The notes beneath the pieces were generated by a model, which saw nothing but the letters and a program-made list of their open reading frames with translations, had not been told where the DNA came from and did not search any database. A program made the translations under genes and the position numbers. Of a stretch of 64,000 bases of DNA, positions 34,633-44,785 are shown piece after piece (positions within the stretch are counted from its first letter, which is position 1; every line of letters begins with the position of its first letter). Source of the stretch: Desulforhopalus singaporensis (GTDB taxonomy: Bacteria; Desulfobacterota; Desulfobulbia; Desulfobulbales; Desulfocapsaceae); NCBI RefSeq assembly GCF_900104445.1, contig NZ_FNJI01000022.1:1-64000 (forward strand), written 5' to 3'.

Positions 34633-37600
34633 ATGGAAATTGAAGGTTACAGAATAGAAAAAACATTATTAAAAAGCGGCCAGTTAAGGTTCCAGATCGC
34701 CAGCAGGAATGCAGAAAAAGAAAAGTTTCTCTTGAAAACAATCTTAAAAAAAGAGGCAAAAAATGATTTGAAGGCTCAGCTTGCCTATGAATTTGAGGTC
34801 GCCAGGAAAGCAGATTCCTTGCCCGGTGTTCTTTCCCCCAACGCTCTTGTTCAGAACAGTGACCTTATGGGGCTTGTGTATGCCGGTGGCGACCTGTTCC
34901 CTCTGTCGACCTGTCTTGACAGCCTGGAAGACAGGGTCCTTTTTGCACTGAACCTGGGAATCGAACTTTCCCAGATTATTTTCAGGCTTCATAAGTCCGG
35001 ATATACCCACCATGAAATAAATCCGGATACCATTTGGGTCAATCCGGATAAACAGATTGTCAAACTTATGGGGCCCGGAATTTCCCCTGCTGCAGGCCGT
35101 GTTGTAAACCAGGATGTCTTCGATACCAAGGACTATTGGCTCTACAAGTCGCCTGAACAGGTCGGCCGTCTTAATGAAAAAGCCGATAGGCGGACGGATT
35201 TTTATTCCCTTGGAGCTGTCTTGTTTACCGCAATCGTAGGCCGTCCTCCCTTTGATGGAATTGACTCTTTTGAGGTTATCCATAACCATATTGCCAAAAG
35301 CGTTCCGAATTTAGAGCGGATCGTCCCGCAGGTACCCGCTGTCCTGTCAGACATCATTAGTAAACTGATGGCAAAATCCGCCGATGACAGGTATCAACAA
35401 TCGGCGAGCATCATGGTGGATTTAAAAAGATGCCTTGATGCTTTTAAAATCAACAAGACCGTTCCCAGGTTCCGTCTGGATGTCCTTTGCGACTCCAATC
35501 TTTTTGTATACCCAGGCGAGGTCTACGGAAGGCGAAAGGAGATGAATCACCTTTCGGCCTGCCTTGACAAGGTGATTGGCGGTGCAGGTTATCTGACCAT
35601 GGTTTCCGGGGAGTCCGGTGTGGGAAAAACGTCATTGATCAAATCCTTTGAACGCTCCCTCCCGGTGGACAAGGGATATTTTGCCGTCGGCAAGTATGAA
35701 CCCATCGCCTCAACCATACCCTACAGCGGCATCCTGAAAGCACTTGGGCAGATTGCCAGGTTGATTCTGATGGAAACCGATGATGCCTACCAGAAAATAA
35801 GAAATCGGCTGGTCAGTGCTCTGGGGGACAATGTAGGCGTTACCACCAACTTTATTCCCCAATTTGAACCTATCCTGGGGCAAGTCCCTTTTTTTTCCAA
35901 TGTAACGGTTATCGAATCAAGGAGCAGGCTGCACAAGTGCATAAAAACGATCATAGATGTTTTATGCGAGCCCAAGGAGTTTGTGGTTATTTTTCTTGAT
36001 GATTTGCAGTGGGTGGACCAGGCGTCCCTGGAACTGATCAAAAGCATTGCGGGCAGCCACGGGCTGTATTTGATCGGTGCGTACCGGGACAATGAAGTAT
36101 CTTCCACTCATATTCTTAAAAACGCGCTGGAAAAAATCGAGAAAAAAAACATAGCCGTCAATACTCTTTCTCTTTCAGGCCTAGGGCTGAAGACTATTGA
36201 GGAAATTTTTAAAGACGCCCTGAACCTCAAGGAGCGGGAGAGTACTATTCTTGCCGGAATCGTTCATAAAAAGACAGGCGGCAACCCTATTGTTACAAAG
36301 GAATTTGTTGAGCTGCTGGTAAAAAAGAAATTTATCTGCCTCAACGACCGAATGGAGTGGGCGTGGCACTTAGATGAAATAGAGCGGATAGATATCAACC
36401 CGGACCTTGACGCCCTTGCCCGACAAAAACTCAACGGACTGGGAAAAGAATCCGGACATACCATTTCGGTTGCCGCTGTTATCGGCAGCGTTTTCCATGA
36501 AGAGGAACTGACCATCCAAAAAGAGATGTCCCAGGAGCAGATAAGGACCCACCTTAACGCCGCATGTGCGAAGAACATATTGATTTCCCGGGGAAAGGGG
36601 TTGTATCAGTTTGAACATGACCGGCTGCAGGAAAACGCCTATAAGATGATCCCGGAGCATGAGAAAGATCAAATCCATCTCCGGCTGGGTAAATCAATTG
36701 CCAAGAGGGAGTATCAGGATAAAAACCGCATTTTCAGGCATATTACCCATTTGAATTTTGCCCACCGCCTGATTAATGCAAAAAAGGAAAAGATACAACT
36801 GGCCCGGCTGAATCTGGCAGCCGGAAAACAGGCCAAGGATGTTGCGGCCTTCAGCGAGAGTTATAGATATTTTGTTACCGGCATTCACATTTTGGGCGAT
36901 CGTGCCTGGGAGAAGAGTTACGCCCTCACCCTTGAGCTATATTTTCAGGCATCCATTCTGGCCTTTCTGAGTGGGTCGTTTGACGAATCTGAGCGTATGT
37001 CCCAGGCAATTATCCAAAACGGAGGTACGGATATAGACAGAACGCTTGGTTACGAGTCTCAAATTGAATGCGCAATTTTTCAGGATAAACCGGATAAAGC
37101 GGTTCGGACACTGTTGCACGCACTTAACCGGCTCGGTGTCTCAATGCCGTCTCCCGTATCTCGGGAAGAGGTTGTCCAGGAAACTCTAAAACTGAAGAAA
37201 ATAGCGTATTTGATTCTTGAAATACCCTGGTCGCAGGTCAGCCCCATGACAGATACCAAGTTCAAGACTGTGATGCGGTTGTTGGTCTACGGGGTGAGAG
37301 CCACCGGATGGCACGATTATCTGTACTATTGGGTCTTTGTGGGGAAAATGCTGAAGATTTCCCAGGAGCACGGGTTTACAGATGAGTCTGCATTTGGCCT
37401 GGTCGCAGCCGGCGGTGCCTTCTGTCATTTGCTGGAGGAATACTCCCTGGGCCGTAAAGTGGCGGAATATGGCTTGGAGTACTTAGAAAAAAACAATCGA
37501 GCACGGTGGCTGCTCGATGCCCAGGCTTACTTCCATGAAGAGATCACCTGCCTGATCTCTCCTCCCAAGGTGACCATAAAAAAACTGACCCAGGTGTATT

Positions 37601-40014
37601 ACAAGTCCATTGAGAGCGGAAATATCATGACGGCCATAGAAAGTGCTCATGCCGCCTGCCTGACCGGACTTTACGGAAGTATGGACCTGTCTGAACTCAA
37701 GCGATTGGTTGCAAAATTCGATGAAATAATCTCCTTTTCCCTTCCGGGCATAAAATCTCTTCAATCCAACTTGAAAATGATCAGCAATATTGTTCAGGGT
37801 TTGTCAGCTCCCCTTGAACCCAAGGAGACCATGGAGGAATTCGGTCTTGAGAAGAGCGTTGTCACCAAGGAGTTGCCCATCAATATCAGACTTTTCCTGA
37901 ACATTGTTTTCAGGCGAAAAGAGGCTGCCGCAAAAGATGCAGAAGAACTTTTGAAATACGGCAACAATTATATCATGATCCCTACGGTATTTTACTCTTT
38001 GCTTGGGTTGCAGGCAAAGGCCGGCTGTGGTGATTACATGGCGATTCTCGATGAACTGTACGGGCGGCTTAAGCGCCGGTCAGACTTTTGCCAGGAGACA
38101 TTTGCTCACAGGCAGCATCTGGTTCTGGCTGAAAAATACAGGCTGCAAAAGCAGATGGATGCTGCGTTGCTCCACTATGAAAAAGCGATTTTTACGGCAA
38201 AAGAGAAAGGTTTTATTGTGGACCAGGCCATCGCATGGGAGTTGGCAGCTGAATTCTTCAAGGAACTTGGGGTGGAACAATTATCAAAGATCTATTTGAA
38301 GGAGGCTTTTGTTGCATATGAAAAATGGGGGGCAGGATCAAAGCTGTGCCAGATTCAGCGATCCCATTCCTTTTTGTCTGACGGTCTGTCCGCCGATCCG
38401 GGCACCCAACCATCCAACGTATCCCATGACTCAAACAGTATAATGGATCGGAGCAGCATCAACAGGGCCATTGTCACTTTGGTAAGTGCTGAGGATGGCG
38501 AAACGTTGCTTCAGCGGTTGATGTTGATTCTGCTTCAGAATTCAGGCGCGGAAAGGGGGTATCTGTTATCTCTTCGGAAAGAGAAGATAGTGGTGGAATG
38601 CCACGTGTCCATTGAAGAGGAGGCGGTTCGGCTAACGTCGGGAACCCCCATTGAAAAATACGATTCCATCAGCCATAGTATTGCGCGGTATGTCTGCAGG
38701 ACAAATAACAGGGTATTGGCCTCCGATATTTCCAAGGACGTTCAGTTTTCAAATACCGCCTATGTCCGGGAGACCGGTTTGAAATCTGTTCTTTGTATGC
38801 CCATCGCCTACCAGAATAAAACCGTCGCTTTTATTTATCTTGAAAATCATCAGGTAAAAAACACCTTAAGTGAGAAACGTTTTCACATTATCCAGCTTTT
38901 ATCCAACCAGATTGCTGCAGCCATTGAGCGCAACCGCCTGAACCGGGAGCTGATCCAGGAAATTGAAAATAGAAAGAACAAGGAAAGAGAGTTGCAGGTC
39001 ACGGTGAAGCGGCTGAACAAGCTGAAAAATTCACTTAATGAGGAAAATCAATACCTGAAGGAAGAGATTCGAAATACCCATGGATTTAAAGATATTATCG
39101 GCAACAGCGCTGCACTGAAGAAAACATTGTACCTGGTAAAACAGGTGATCTCTTTTGATACGACCACATTAATTCTCGGTGAGTCCGGCACAGGCAAAGA
39201 GCTTATTGCCAGAGGTATTCATGAGCTAAGTCCCCGCAAGGACCGGCCAATGGTGAAGGTCAACTGTGCGGCCTTGCCTGCGACTCTGATTGAAAGCGAG
39301 CTTTTCGGATACGAAAAAGGGGCATTCACCGGAGCGGTGAAATCCCAGAAAGGCCGGTTTCTCATGGCGGATGGAGGAACCCTTTTTTTAGACGAAATCG
39401 GGGATATGCCGGTGGAGGTTCAGGTGAAACTGCTGAGGGTGCTTCAGGAGGGAACCTTTGAGCCTCTTGGATCGGACGAAACCGTAAAGGTGGATGTCCG
39501 TGTGGTTGCCGCAACCAACAAAGATCTTGAGCAGTCCATCCTAAAAGGTGAATTTAGGGAGGATTTATATTACCGCCTAAGTATATTCCCTATTAAAGTG
39601 CCGGCGTTAAGGGAGAGAACAGAAGACATTCCACTGCTGGTTCGCTACCTTATAGACAAGAAAAACAAGCAGCTCAATAAAAACATCAAACAGGTTTCAA
39701 CCCAGGTGATGAAAGCCTTGACAGACTACGACTGGCCCGGAAATATCCGGGAGCTTGAAAATTTCATTGAACGGGCAATGATTCTTTCCCAAGGGGCCAG
39801 CCTGACCATTGACCATAGCTTTAATGGCGTGTCCACCGTCCCAAAACCCCTTTCGGACACAAGCTTTGATAAAGCCATGGCCGCCCATATCGTTCATGTT
39901 CTGAGTATGTGCGGATGGAAGATCAAGGGTAAAGGAAATGCCGCGGAAAGGCTCGGCTTGAACCCGAGTACGTTGCGATCAAAGATGGTAAAGCTGGGGA
40001 TCAGGCCTGAATGA
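34633..40014 (+). CDS. giant pseudokinase-AAA-TPR-GAF-sigma-54 transcriptional activator
   Basis: A 1793-residue protein from ATG 34633 (AGAGGTG upstream). Residues ~5-260 form a protein-kinase-like domain that lacks key residues: the HRD loop is '[13 protein letters not shown]' (Asp replaced by Glu) and the DFG Asp is absent ('KLMGPGIS'), so it is probably a pseudokinase. Residues ~290-640 are an AAA/NTPase domain (Walker A 'GESGVGKTS' near 327; '[13 protein letters not shown]'). A helical TPR-like region follows to ~1260, then a GAF domain (~1275-1430) and a short coiled coil. Residues ~1500-1730 are the sigma-54 AAA+ domain with Walker A 'GESGTGKE' and the sigma-54 contact loop GAFTGA. The C-terminal HTH is '[17 protein letters not shown]'. 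Probably controls the divergent mttB-permease pair. Confidence 0.85.
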   Translation: MEIEGYRIEKTLLKSGQLRFQIASRNAEKEKFLLKTILKKEAKNDLKAQLAYEFEVARKADSLPGVLSPNALVQNSDLMGLVYAGGDLFPLSTCLDSLEDRVLFALNLGIELSQIIFRLHKSGYTHHEINPDTIWVNPDKQIVKLMGPGISPAAGRVVNQDVFDTKDYWLYKSPEQVGRLNEKADRRTDFYSLGAVLFTAIVGRPPFDGIDSFEVIHNHIAKSVPNLERIVPQVPAVLSDIISKLMAKSADDRYQQSASIMVDLKRCLDAFKINKTVPRFRLDVLCDSNLFVYPGEVYGRRKEMNHLSACLDKVIGGAGYLTMVSGESGVGKTSLIKSFERSLPVDKGYFAVGKYEPIASTIPYSGILKALGQIARLILMETDDAYQKIRNRLVSALGDNVGVTTNFIPQFEPILGQVPFFSNVTVIESRSRLHKCIKTIIDVLCEPKEFVVIFLDDLQWVDQASLELIKSIAGSHGLYLIGAYRDNEVSSTHILKNALEKIEKKNIAVNTLSLSGLGLKTIEEIFKDALNLKERESTILAGIVHKKTGGNPIVTKEFVELLVKKKFICLNDRMEWAWHLDEIERIDINPDLDALARQKLNGLGKESGHTISVAAVIGSVFHEEELTIQKEMSQEQIRTHLNAACAKNILISRGKGLYQFEHDRLQENAYKMIPEHEKDQIHLRLGKSIAKREYQDKNRIFRHITHLNFAHRLINAKKEKIQLARLNLAAGKQAKDVAAFSESYRYFVTGIHILGDRAWEKSYALTLELYFQASILAFLSGSFDESERMSQAIIQNGGTDIDRTLGYESQIECAIFQDKPDKAVRTLLHALNRLGVSMPSPVSREEVVQETLKLKKIAYLILEIPWSQVSPMTDTKFKTVMRLLVYGVRATGWHDYLYYWVFVGKMLKISQEHGFTDESAFGLVAAGGAFCHLLEEYSLGRKVAEYGLEYLEKNNRARWLLDAQAYFHEEITCLISPPKVTIKKLTQVYYKSIESGNIMTAIESAHAACLTGLYGSMDLSELKRLVAKFDEIISFSLPGIKSLQSNLKMISNIVQGLSAPLEPKETMEEFGLEKSVVTKELPINIRLFLNIVFRRKEAAAKDAEELLKYGNNYIMIPTVFYSLLGLQAKAGCGDYMAILDELYGRLKRRSDFCQETFAHRQHLVLAEKYRLQKQMDAALLHYEKAIFTAKEKGFIVDQAIAWELAAEFFKELGVEQLSKIYLKEAFVAYEKWGAGSKLCQIQRSHSFLSDGLSADPGTQPSNVSHDSNSIMDRSSINRAIVTLVSAEDGETLLQRLMLILLQNSGAERGYLLSLRKEKIVVECHVSIEEEAVRLTSGTPIEKYDSISHSIARYVCRTNNRVLASDISKDVQFSNTAYVRETGLKSVLCMPIAYQNKTVAFIYLENHQVKNTLSEKRFHIIQLLSNQIAAAIERNRLNRELIQEIENRKNKERELQVTVKRLNKLKNSLNEENQYLKEEIRNTHGFKDIIGNSAALKKTLYLVKQVISFDTTTLILGESGTGKELIARGIHELSPRKDRPMVKVNCAALPATLIESELFGYEKGAFTGAVKSQKGRFLMADGGTLFLDEIGDMPVEVQVKLLRVLQEGTFEPLGSDETVKVDVRVVAATNKDLEQSILKGEFREDLYYRLSIFPIKVPALRERTEDIPLLVRYLIDKKNKQLNKNIKQVSTQVMKALTDYDWPGNIRELENFIERAMILSQGASLTIDHSFNGVSTVPKPLSDTSFDKAMAAHIVHVLSMCGWKIKGKGNAAERLGLNPSTLRSKMVKLGIRPE

Positions 40015-40512
40015 ATTGCCAACGGTTTTCTGGACACCCTTGAGTTATGGAAAATCACTTGGAGCCATGCCGGAAAGATAATGTCAGGGCATCGTATAAT
40101 TTTGCGAAATACCTGCCGGAGCGACGAAAAATGATGCGGCGTTGTCAGGCGAAAACAGTGGCCAGTAAGTCAAGCTTTCGTTATTGTTGAAAATGTTCAG
40201 AATTTTCTTTGACACTAACACCTGATGGAGTGTAGTATACACGGTTCAACAAGAATTGATTCCGGTTGATTTGGCGGATTTTTTCACCAAATGCGATAGC
40301 TTCTAAACATACGTATTGCGATAAGCTCTGGCCCGGTCTGCTGGGGTCAGATTATCCGTTAGTGCCTCCGTGCATGATCTGGCAGGATTGAGAAAACTAC
40401 TCACCTGCCATTGTCAGGTGGTAGTCGCGCTTCTCCAAAGTGCTGTCCGGTTTCTCAAAGCTTTGCAGTCCTGCCGGGGTGTTCTTTTCAATATACCTGT
40501 TATGGAAGCTGT
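40015..40512. other. intergenic region with promoter and small hairpin
   Basis: No gene is seen in these 498 bp. It holds the TTGACA-N18-TAGTAT promoter candidate (40209-40238) and a small inverted repeat CACCTG/CAGGTG at 40402-40420. It separates the sigma-54 activator from the sulfotransferase gene. Confidence 0.4.
40209..40238 (+). promoter_or_regulatory. sigma-70-type promoter candidate for sulfotransferase gene
   Basis: TTGACA (40209-40214), 18 nt, TAGTAT (40233-40238). The -10 and its flank (TAGTATAC) match those of the hydG promoter candidate at 42147-42176. It lies about 275 bp upstream of the sulfotransferase ATG. Confidence 0.45.
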
Positions 40513-41625
40513 ATGAAAATTCAATATAAATATGCTGTTGACGTATTCAAGCGTTCATATATCTCTGGATGGTGCTTTCACCGCTTTGACAAAAAACGCT
40601 CTGTTGTCCTGGAGTTCTATGAAGGTGACAAGTTGTTGGGAAAAGCAGAAGCCAATCAATACAGGGAAGATTTGAAGGCTCTAAATGTTCACCCTGATGG
40701 GAAGTGTGGCTTTTGTTTTTTCTTTCCTGGGGCTCTTGATTGGGAAACAGGAGGCAATATTGTTGTTCGCGTTGCTGAGAAAGGCTCACTGCTTGCTTCT
40801 GTACCCAAAAAACGGTGCGGTGAAAACCTGAAGCAAGAACCTTCGTTATTTCAATATCTGCGGCGCAGGTGGAGTGGAAAAGCAACACTCAAACAACCGA
40901 TATTTTTTATGCACATCCCCAAAACTGCCGGAACCACATTCAACACCTTTGTAGAAAATCACTTCAAATCACCGTCGATTCGTCATATTGAAGTTTTTAA
41001 CGAGAGTGAATATTCCAGCTATGGAGAAGATTTTCTCTATATTGCCGGGCATGTTCGATATAGCCGTTTTCATCGTTACTTCCCAAAAGATAAATTTCTC
41101 TGGTATTCTCTGCTGCGAGAGCCATATGCTCATCTTCATTCTCATTTGAATTGGCTCAGAAGTGTGGCGGTAGATCAGGAATCTGATTTTTATCGTGCTC
41201 ATAACGACGAGTTTAGAAATATTTCTTGCCATCTCAGTGGTAAAGAGCAGTTGAATCATGTAGATCTCCAGCACCTTATTGACACGTTGCCTGTTTCTGC
41301 AATGGCGAATATAGATAATCAGCAAACGAGATATTTTTTGCCGCATGATAAAGCACGGATTGAAGAATCTGATGCCCATGAAGCTTTGGATGTGTTGCGG
41401 CAGTTTAACCATGTGGGGCTTACTGAAGACCTCATCGGTTTTCAGCAGAAATTTCTTGCGGCAAACCATGCACCATTAAAGCCAATGCCAAAAAGGCTTA
41501 ACAAAGCAAAGCTGAATATTCTCTATAACTATACAGACCCCGAAGCTCGTGAAATTGCAAAGCCTCTGGTTTCTGCTGATTTGCATCTCTACAATAGTGT
41601 TGTGGCAGAAGAGATGCAGAGATGA
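40513..41625 (+). CDS. sulfotransferase-family protein with N-terminal domain
   Basis: A 370-residue protein from ATG 40513 (GGAAG upstream). Residues ~1-110 form a beta-rich domain of unknown function. The rest is sulfotransferase-like: 'FFMHIPKTAGTTFNTFV' near residue 140 is the PAPS 5'-phosphosulfate loop (HIPKTAGTT), and 'YSLLREPYAHLHSHLNWL' is the 3'-phosphate loop pattern. No signal peptide. It could sulfate a surface sugar or lipid. The gene is noticeably AT-rich compared with its neighbours, which suggests horizontal gain. It stands alone with its own promoter. Confidence 0.75.
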   Translation: MKIQYKYAVDVFKRSYISGWCFHRFDKKRSVVLEFYEGDKLLGKAEANQYREDLKALNVHPDGKCGFCFFFPGALDWETGGNIVVRVAEKGSLLASVPKKRCGENLKQEPSLFQYLRRRWSGKATLKQPIFFMHIPKTAGTTFNTFVENHFKSPSIRHIEVFNESEYSSYGEDFLYIAGHVRYSRFHRYFPKDKFLWYSLLREPYAHLHSHLNWLRSVAVDQESDFYRAHNDEFRNISCHLSGKEQLNHVDLQHLIDTLPVSAMANIDNQQTRYFLPHDKARIEESDAHEALDVLRQFNHVGLTEDLIGFQQKFLAANHAPLKPMPKRLNKAKLNILYNYTDPEAREIAKPLVSADLHLYNSVVAEEMQR

Positions 41626-42214
41626 GAAGTTGTAATGCCGACTTTATCTGGCAAATACCAGTTTTGACAGGGGTGTTTGCCGGTCATGGGAAACTGCAAT
41701 ATAGTGTTTGCCAAACTTACCCTTGATCCGCACGATGTAGCTTCCGTTACGTGAGTTGCTGTCTTTTTTGTGCCTAACTTTTTAAAAGTGTCGTAAAGTG
41801 TCCTGGCATCTCGGTTTACATGTACATTCCGACAGTCGTTTTGTAGGCAGCCGGGGAAGCCCGGATTTGCAGGAAAGGTCTTCATGCTACCTGTAATTCT
41901 AAATCATGGTATCGAGCGCATTATTTGGGATGGAGGTGGAGGGGCTCTTTTAGCTATGGTGGTAACATTTTAAAATCATTTATATAAAAGTTTATAGAAG
42001 TTCCTGTACGGAGTCTTGGGTAAGCACGGCTCATGGAATGAAAAATATTGCCGTGAAATTGCTGAAAAGCGATTGTGTATCATCCCGCCAGCACACTTGA
42101 AATATTGTATCTTTATAGAAAAAGTTGATCTTGCGTTAACTTTTTGTTGACTTTCGGTCAACTTCGTCTGTAGTATACCCAGTACAGGTAAAAAAAGATA
42201 CAAACAACTCCATA
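41626..42214. other. intergenic region before hyd operon
   Basis: No complete gene is seen. A short minus-strand fragment at about 41635-41770 reads RIKGKFGKHYIAVSHDRQTP and has no start, so it is probably decayed. The right end carries the hydG promoter candidate. Confidence 0.35.
42147..42176 (+). promoter_or_regulatory. promoter with overlapping inverted repeat upstream of hydG
   Basis: TTGACT (42147-42152), 18 nt, TAGTAT (42171-42176). The -35 is inside an inverted repeat GTTGAC (42146-42151) / GTCAAC (42157-42162), and GTTGATC and GTTAAC copies lie just upstream. This looks like a promoter with a repressor or activator site over the -35. Confidence 0.5.
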
Positions 42215-43657
42215 GTGTCCAATGTACTCTGTACCAGTACATATTACAGAAAATACCAATTTATGCCCCAGACTTATCCGGAGTTCTTAGATTTTTCCCT
42301 GATAGCCCAGTTGAAGGGGGTTCGTTCCCCTGATGAACACCGGCTTGATGAAATTCTTGATAAAGCAACACTGCTGAACGGACTGAGCCTTGAGGATGCT
42401 GCCGTACTGCTTGCCGTACAAGATCCCCGACAGATCCAGCGGATCATGACCACCGCAAAACAGGTCAAGCAGGCAATCTATGGCAACCGCATCGTTATTT
42501 TCGCTCCGTTGTATATCGGCAATCATTGTGTGAATAATTGTCTGTATTGCGGATTCCGCAAAGACAACAAGGTGCTGAAAAGGGCGAAGTTGACCCAGGA
42601 CCAGGTCCATGAACAGACCAGCCGGATGCTCAACCAGGGGCACAAGCGGATCGTTCTGCTGTTTGGTGAGGGGTACAACCTGTCCTATCTTGAACAGTCC
42701 ATTAACACCATCTACAAGGTTCGTGAGGGGGCTTCCAATATCCGCAGGATCAATGTGGAGGTGGCTCCCCTGGATGTGGAGGGGTTTAGCCGTCTCAAAC
42801 AATGCGATATCGGCACTTATATCTGTTTCCAGGAGACCTACGATCCCGGTTTATACAAACACTATCACCCTTCAGGCCCCAAATCCGATTACCAATACCG
42901 TCTCTTTTGCATGCACCGGGCCATGGCGGCCGGCATTGACGATGTGGGGATCGGGGCCCTTTTAGGTCTGGCGGACTATAAGCTGGAAGTTTTGTCCATG
43001 CTGCAGCACGCCAAGGCACTGGAAACTCATTTCGGGTGCGGGCCTCATACCATCAGCGTTCCCCGCATCGAACCGGCGGATGGCGCCCCCTTAAGCAGCA
43101 GGGTGCCTCATCTGGTGTCCGATGACGCCTTCCGCATTATCATCGCGGTCCTGCGGCTGACCCTGCCCTATACCGGGATTATTCTCTCCACCCGTGAGAA
43201 GGTTGAACTCCGCCGGGAGCTGTTTCAATATGGGGTCAGCCAGATCAGCGCCGGTTCGGCCACCTCCATCGGCGGGTACTCAGAGGACAATGCCCCGGAT
43301 ACCCAGGGAGGGAGTCAGTTCGCCCTGGGTGACTGCAGGCCTTTGGAGACCGTGATCCGAGACCTGATCCAGATGGAATTTATCCCCTCTTTCTGCACAG
43401 GGTGCTACCGCAGGGGTCGGGTGGGAAAGGACTTTATGGATCTAGCCAAACCCGGACTGATCAAATTATTCTGCCATCCCAACGGGATCATGTCTTTTGC
43501 CGAGTACCTGGAGGATTATGCCACTGCTGATACCCGGAAAAAAGGGTATGCCCTGATCGAAAAAATGCAGGCCAGGGAGCAGAATGACAAAATAAAAACC
43601 ACTGTGGATAGTGGCATTACCCAGATTCAGGCGGGCAAAAGGGATCTTTTTGTTTAG
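42215..43657 (+). CDS. hydG: HydG, [FeFe] hydrogenase maturase (tyrosine lyase)
   Basis: A 480-residue protein from GTG 42215, or 464 residues from ATG 42263. The radical SAM CxxxCxxC is 'CVNNCLYC' with the first Cys at residue 105. The C-terminal auxiliary cluster motif CxxC-x22-C is visible in 'SFCTGCYRRGRVGKD' ending at 'KLFCHPNG'. HydG splits tyrosine to give CO and cyanide as the Fe(CO)(CN) synthon for the H-cluster. It is the first gene of the hydrogenase block; hydE follows 9 bp later. The family fit is clear; only the start is uncertain. Confidence 0.93.
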   Translation: MSNVLCTSTYYRKYQFMPQTYPEFLDFSLIAQLKGVRSPDEHRLDEILDKATLLNGLSLEDAAVLLAVQDPRQIQRIMTTAKQVKQAIYGNRIVIFAPLYIGNHCVNNCLYCGFRKDNKVLKRAKLTQDQVHEQTSRMLNQGHKRIVLLFGEGYNLSYLEQSINTIYKVREGASNIRRINVEVAPLDVEGFSRLKQCDIGTYICFQETYDPGLYKHYHPSGPKSDYQYRLFCMHRAMAAGIDDVGIGALLGLADYKLEVLSMLQHAKALETHFGCGPHTISVPRIEPADGAPLSSRVPHLVSDDAFRIIIAVLRLTLPYTGIILSTREKVELRRELFQYGVSQISAGSATSIGGYSEDNAPDTQGGSQFALGDCRPLETVIRDLIQMEFIPSFCTGCYRRGRVGKDFMDLAKPGLIKLFCHPNGIMSFAEYLEDYATADTRKKGYALIEKMQAREQNDKIKTTVDSGITQIQAGKRDLFV

Positions 43658-43666
43658 GACAAAATC

Positions 43667-44785
43667 ATGCCCTGCCTGAACACCTCGGATATGGCCCCAA
43701 GCGGTGCGCCACTCCCCAGGGAGCGACAATCTGTCCCCAGGGCCTGCACCGCGCAGGAAATTGAACGATTTTTTCGTTGCTGTTCCCTTTCGGATCTGGA
43801 AGGGGCGGCTCGTAAAGTCTGTGAGAGGGTCCATGGCCACGCCGTCTATCTGCGCGGGCTGATTGAATTCACTAATTACTGTACCTCCAACTGCCTCTAT
43901 TGCGGGATCCGACGGGATAACCAGAAGGTGCGCAGGTTCCGAATGGATGAGGGCCAGATCCTTGATGCCGTCCAACAGGGGCTGAGCATGGGATTTAAAA
44001 CCTTTGTGCTCCAGGGAGGCGAAGACCCCCGGTGGACAGTGGATCGGATCTGTCGTCTGGTAGAGTCCATTAAAGCAGCCACCCGAAACCGGGTCGCCGT
44101 CACCCTGAGCTGCGGAATGAAATCCGGGGACGGATACCGTAAGTTTGCAGACGCCGGCGCCGACCGGTACCTGCTTCGGTTTGAAACCAGCGATCCCGAA
44201 CTTCACGTCCGGCTGCGTGACGGCCAGACCCTGGACCAGCGGCTGGAGGCGTTGGATCATATCCGGTCGGCCGGTTTCCAGGTGGGATCGGGATTTATGA
44301 CAGGCCTGCCCGGGGAACTCCCCGAAACCCGGCTGGACAATATCCTGCTTTGCCAGTCCCTTGGGTTGGATATGGTGGGGATTGGACCCTTTATTCCCCA
44401 TCCGGACACGCCCCTGGCGGGTCAGTCCAGCCAGGGGATAGAGTTGGCATTGCAGGGCACGGCCCTTCTTCGCTTGGCCCTGCCCCTGGCCCATATCCCG
44501 GCCACCACGGCCGCTGGCTCAATTGTTCAAAACGGCAGGGAGCTGATGATTCTTCACGGCGCCAATGTGCTCATGCCCAATATGACCCCTGAGGCCTTTA
44601 AAAAATCATATCTGCTGTATCCTGGCAAAATCTGCATTGAAGAAAGCTGCGCCCGGTCCTTGGCAGACCTGAAGGAAAGCCTCTTCGACATCGGTCGCGC
44701 ACTCAGTTTTGAAAGGGCGGATGCCGTCAAGCTCGCACATTGGCGGCATAGCCGCCATTTAACCAAAGGAGGCCTGTATGGATAA
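43667..44785 (+). CDS. hydE: HydE, [FeFe] hydrogenase maturase
   Basis: A 372-residue radical SAM protein. The CxxxCxxC is 'CTSNCLYC' near residue 72, followed by 'GIRRDNQKVRRFRM', typical of HydE/PylB-like enzymes, then 'LQGGEDPRWTVDRI' and 'MTGLPGE'. HydE helps build the bridging ligand or the Fe synthon from the HydG product. It overlaps the following aspartase-like gene by 8 bp. Length is close to known HydE proteins. Confidence 0.92.
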   Translation: MPCLNTSDMAPSGAPLPRERQSVPRACTAQEIERFFRCCSLSDLEGAARKVCERVHGHAVYLRGLIEFTNYCTSNCLYCGIRRDNQKVRRFRMDEGQILDAVQQGLSMGFKTFVLQGGEDPRWTVDRICRLVESIKAATRNRVAVTLSCGMKSGDGYRKFADAGADRYLLRFETSDPELHVRLRDGQTLDQRLEALDHIRSAGFQVGSGFMTGLPGELPETRLDNILLCQSLGLDMVGIGPFIPHPDTPLAGQSSQGIELALQGTALLRLALPLAHIPATTAAGSIVQNGRELMILHGANVLMPNMTPEAFKKSYLLYPGKICIEESCARSLADLKESLFDIGRALSFERADAVKLAHWRHSRHLTKGGLYG

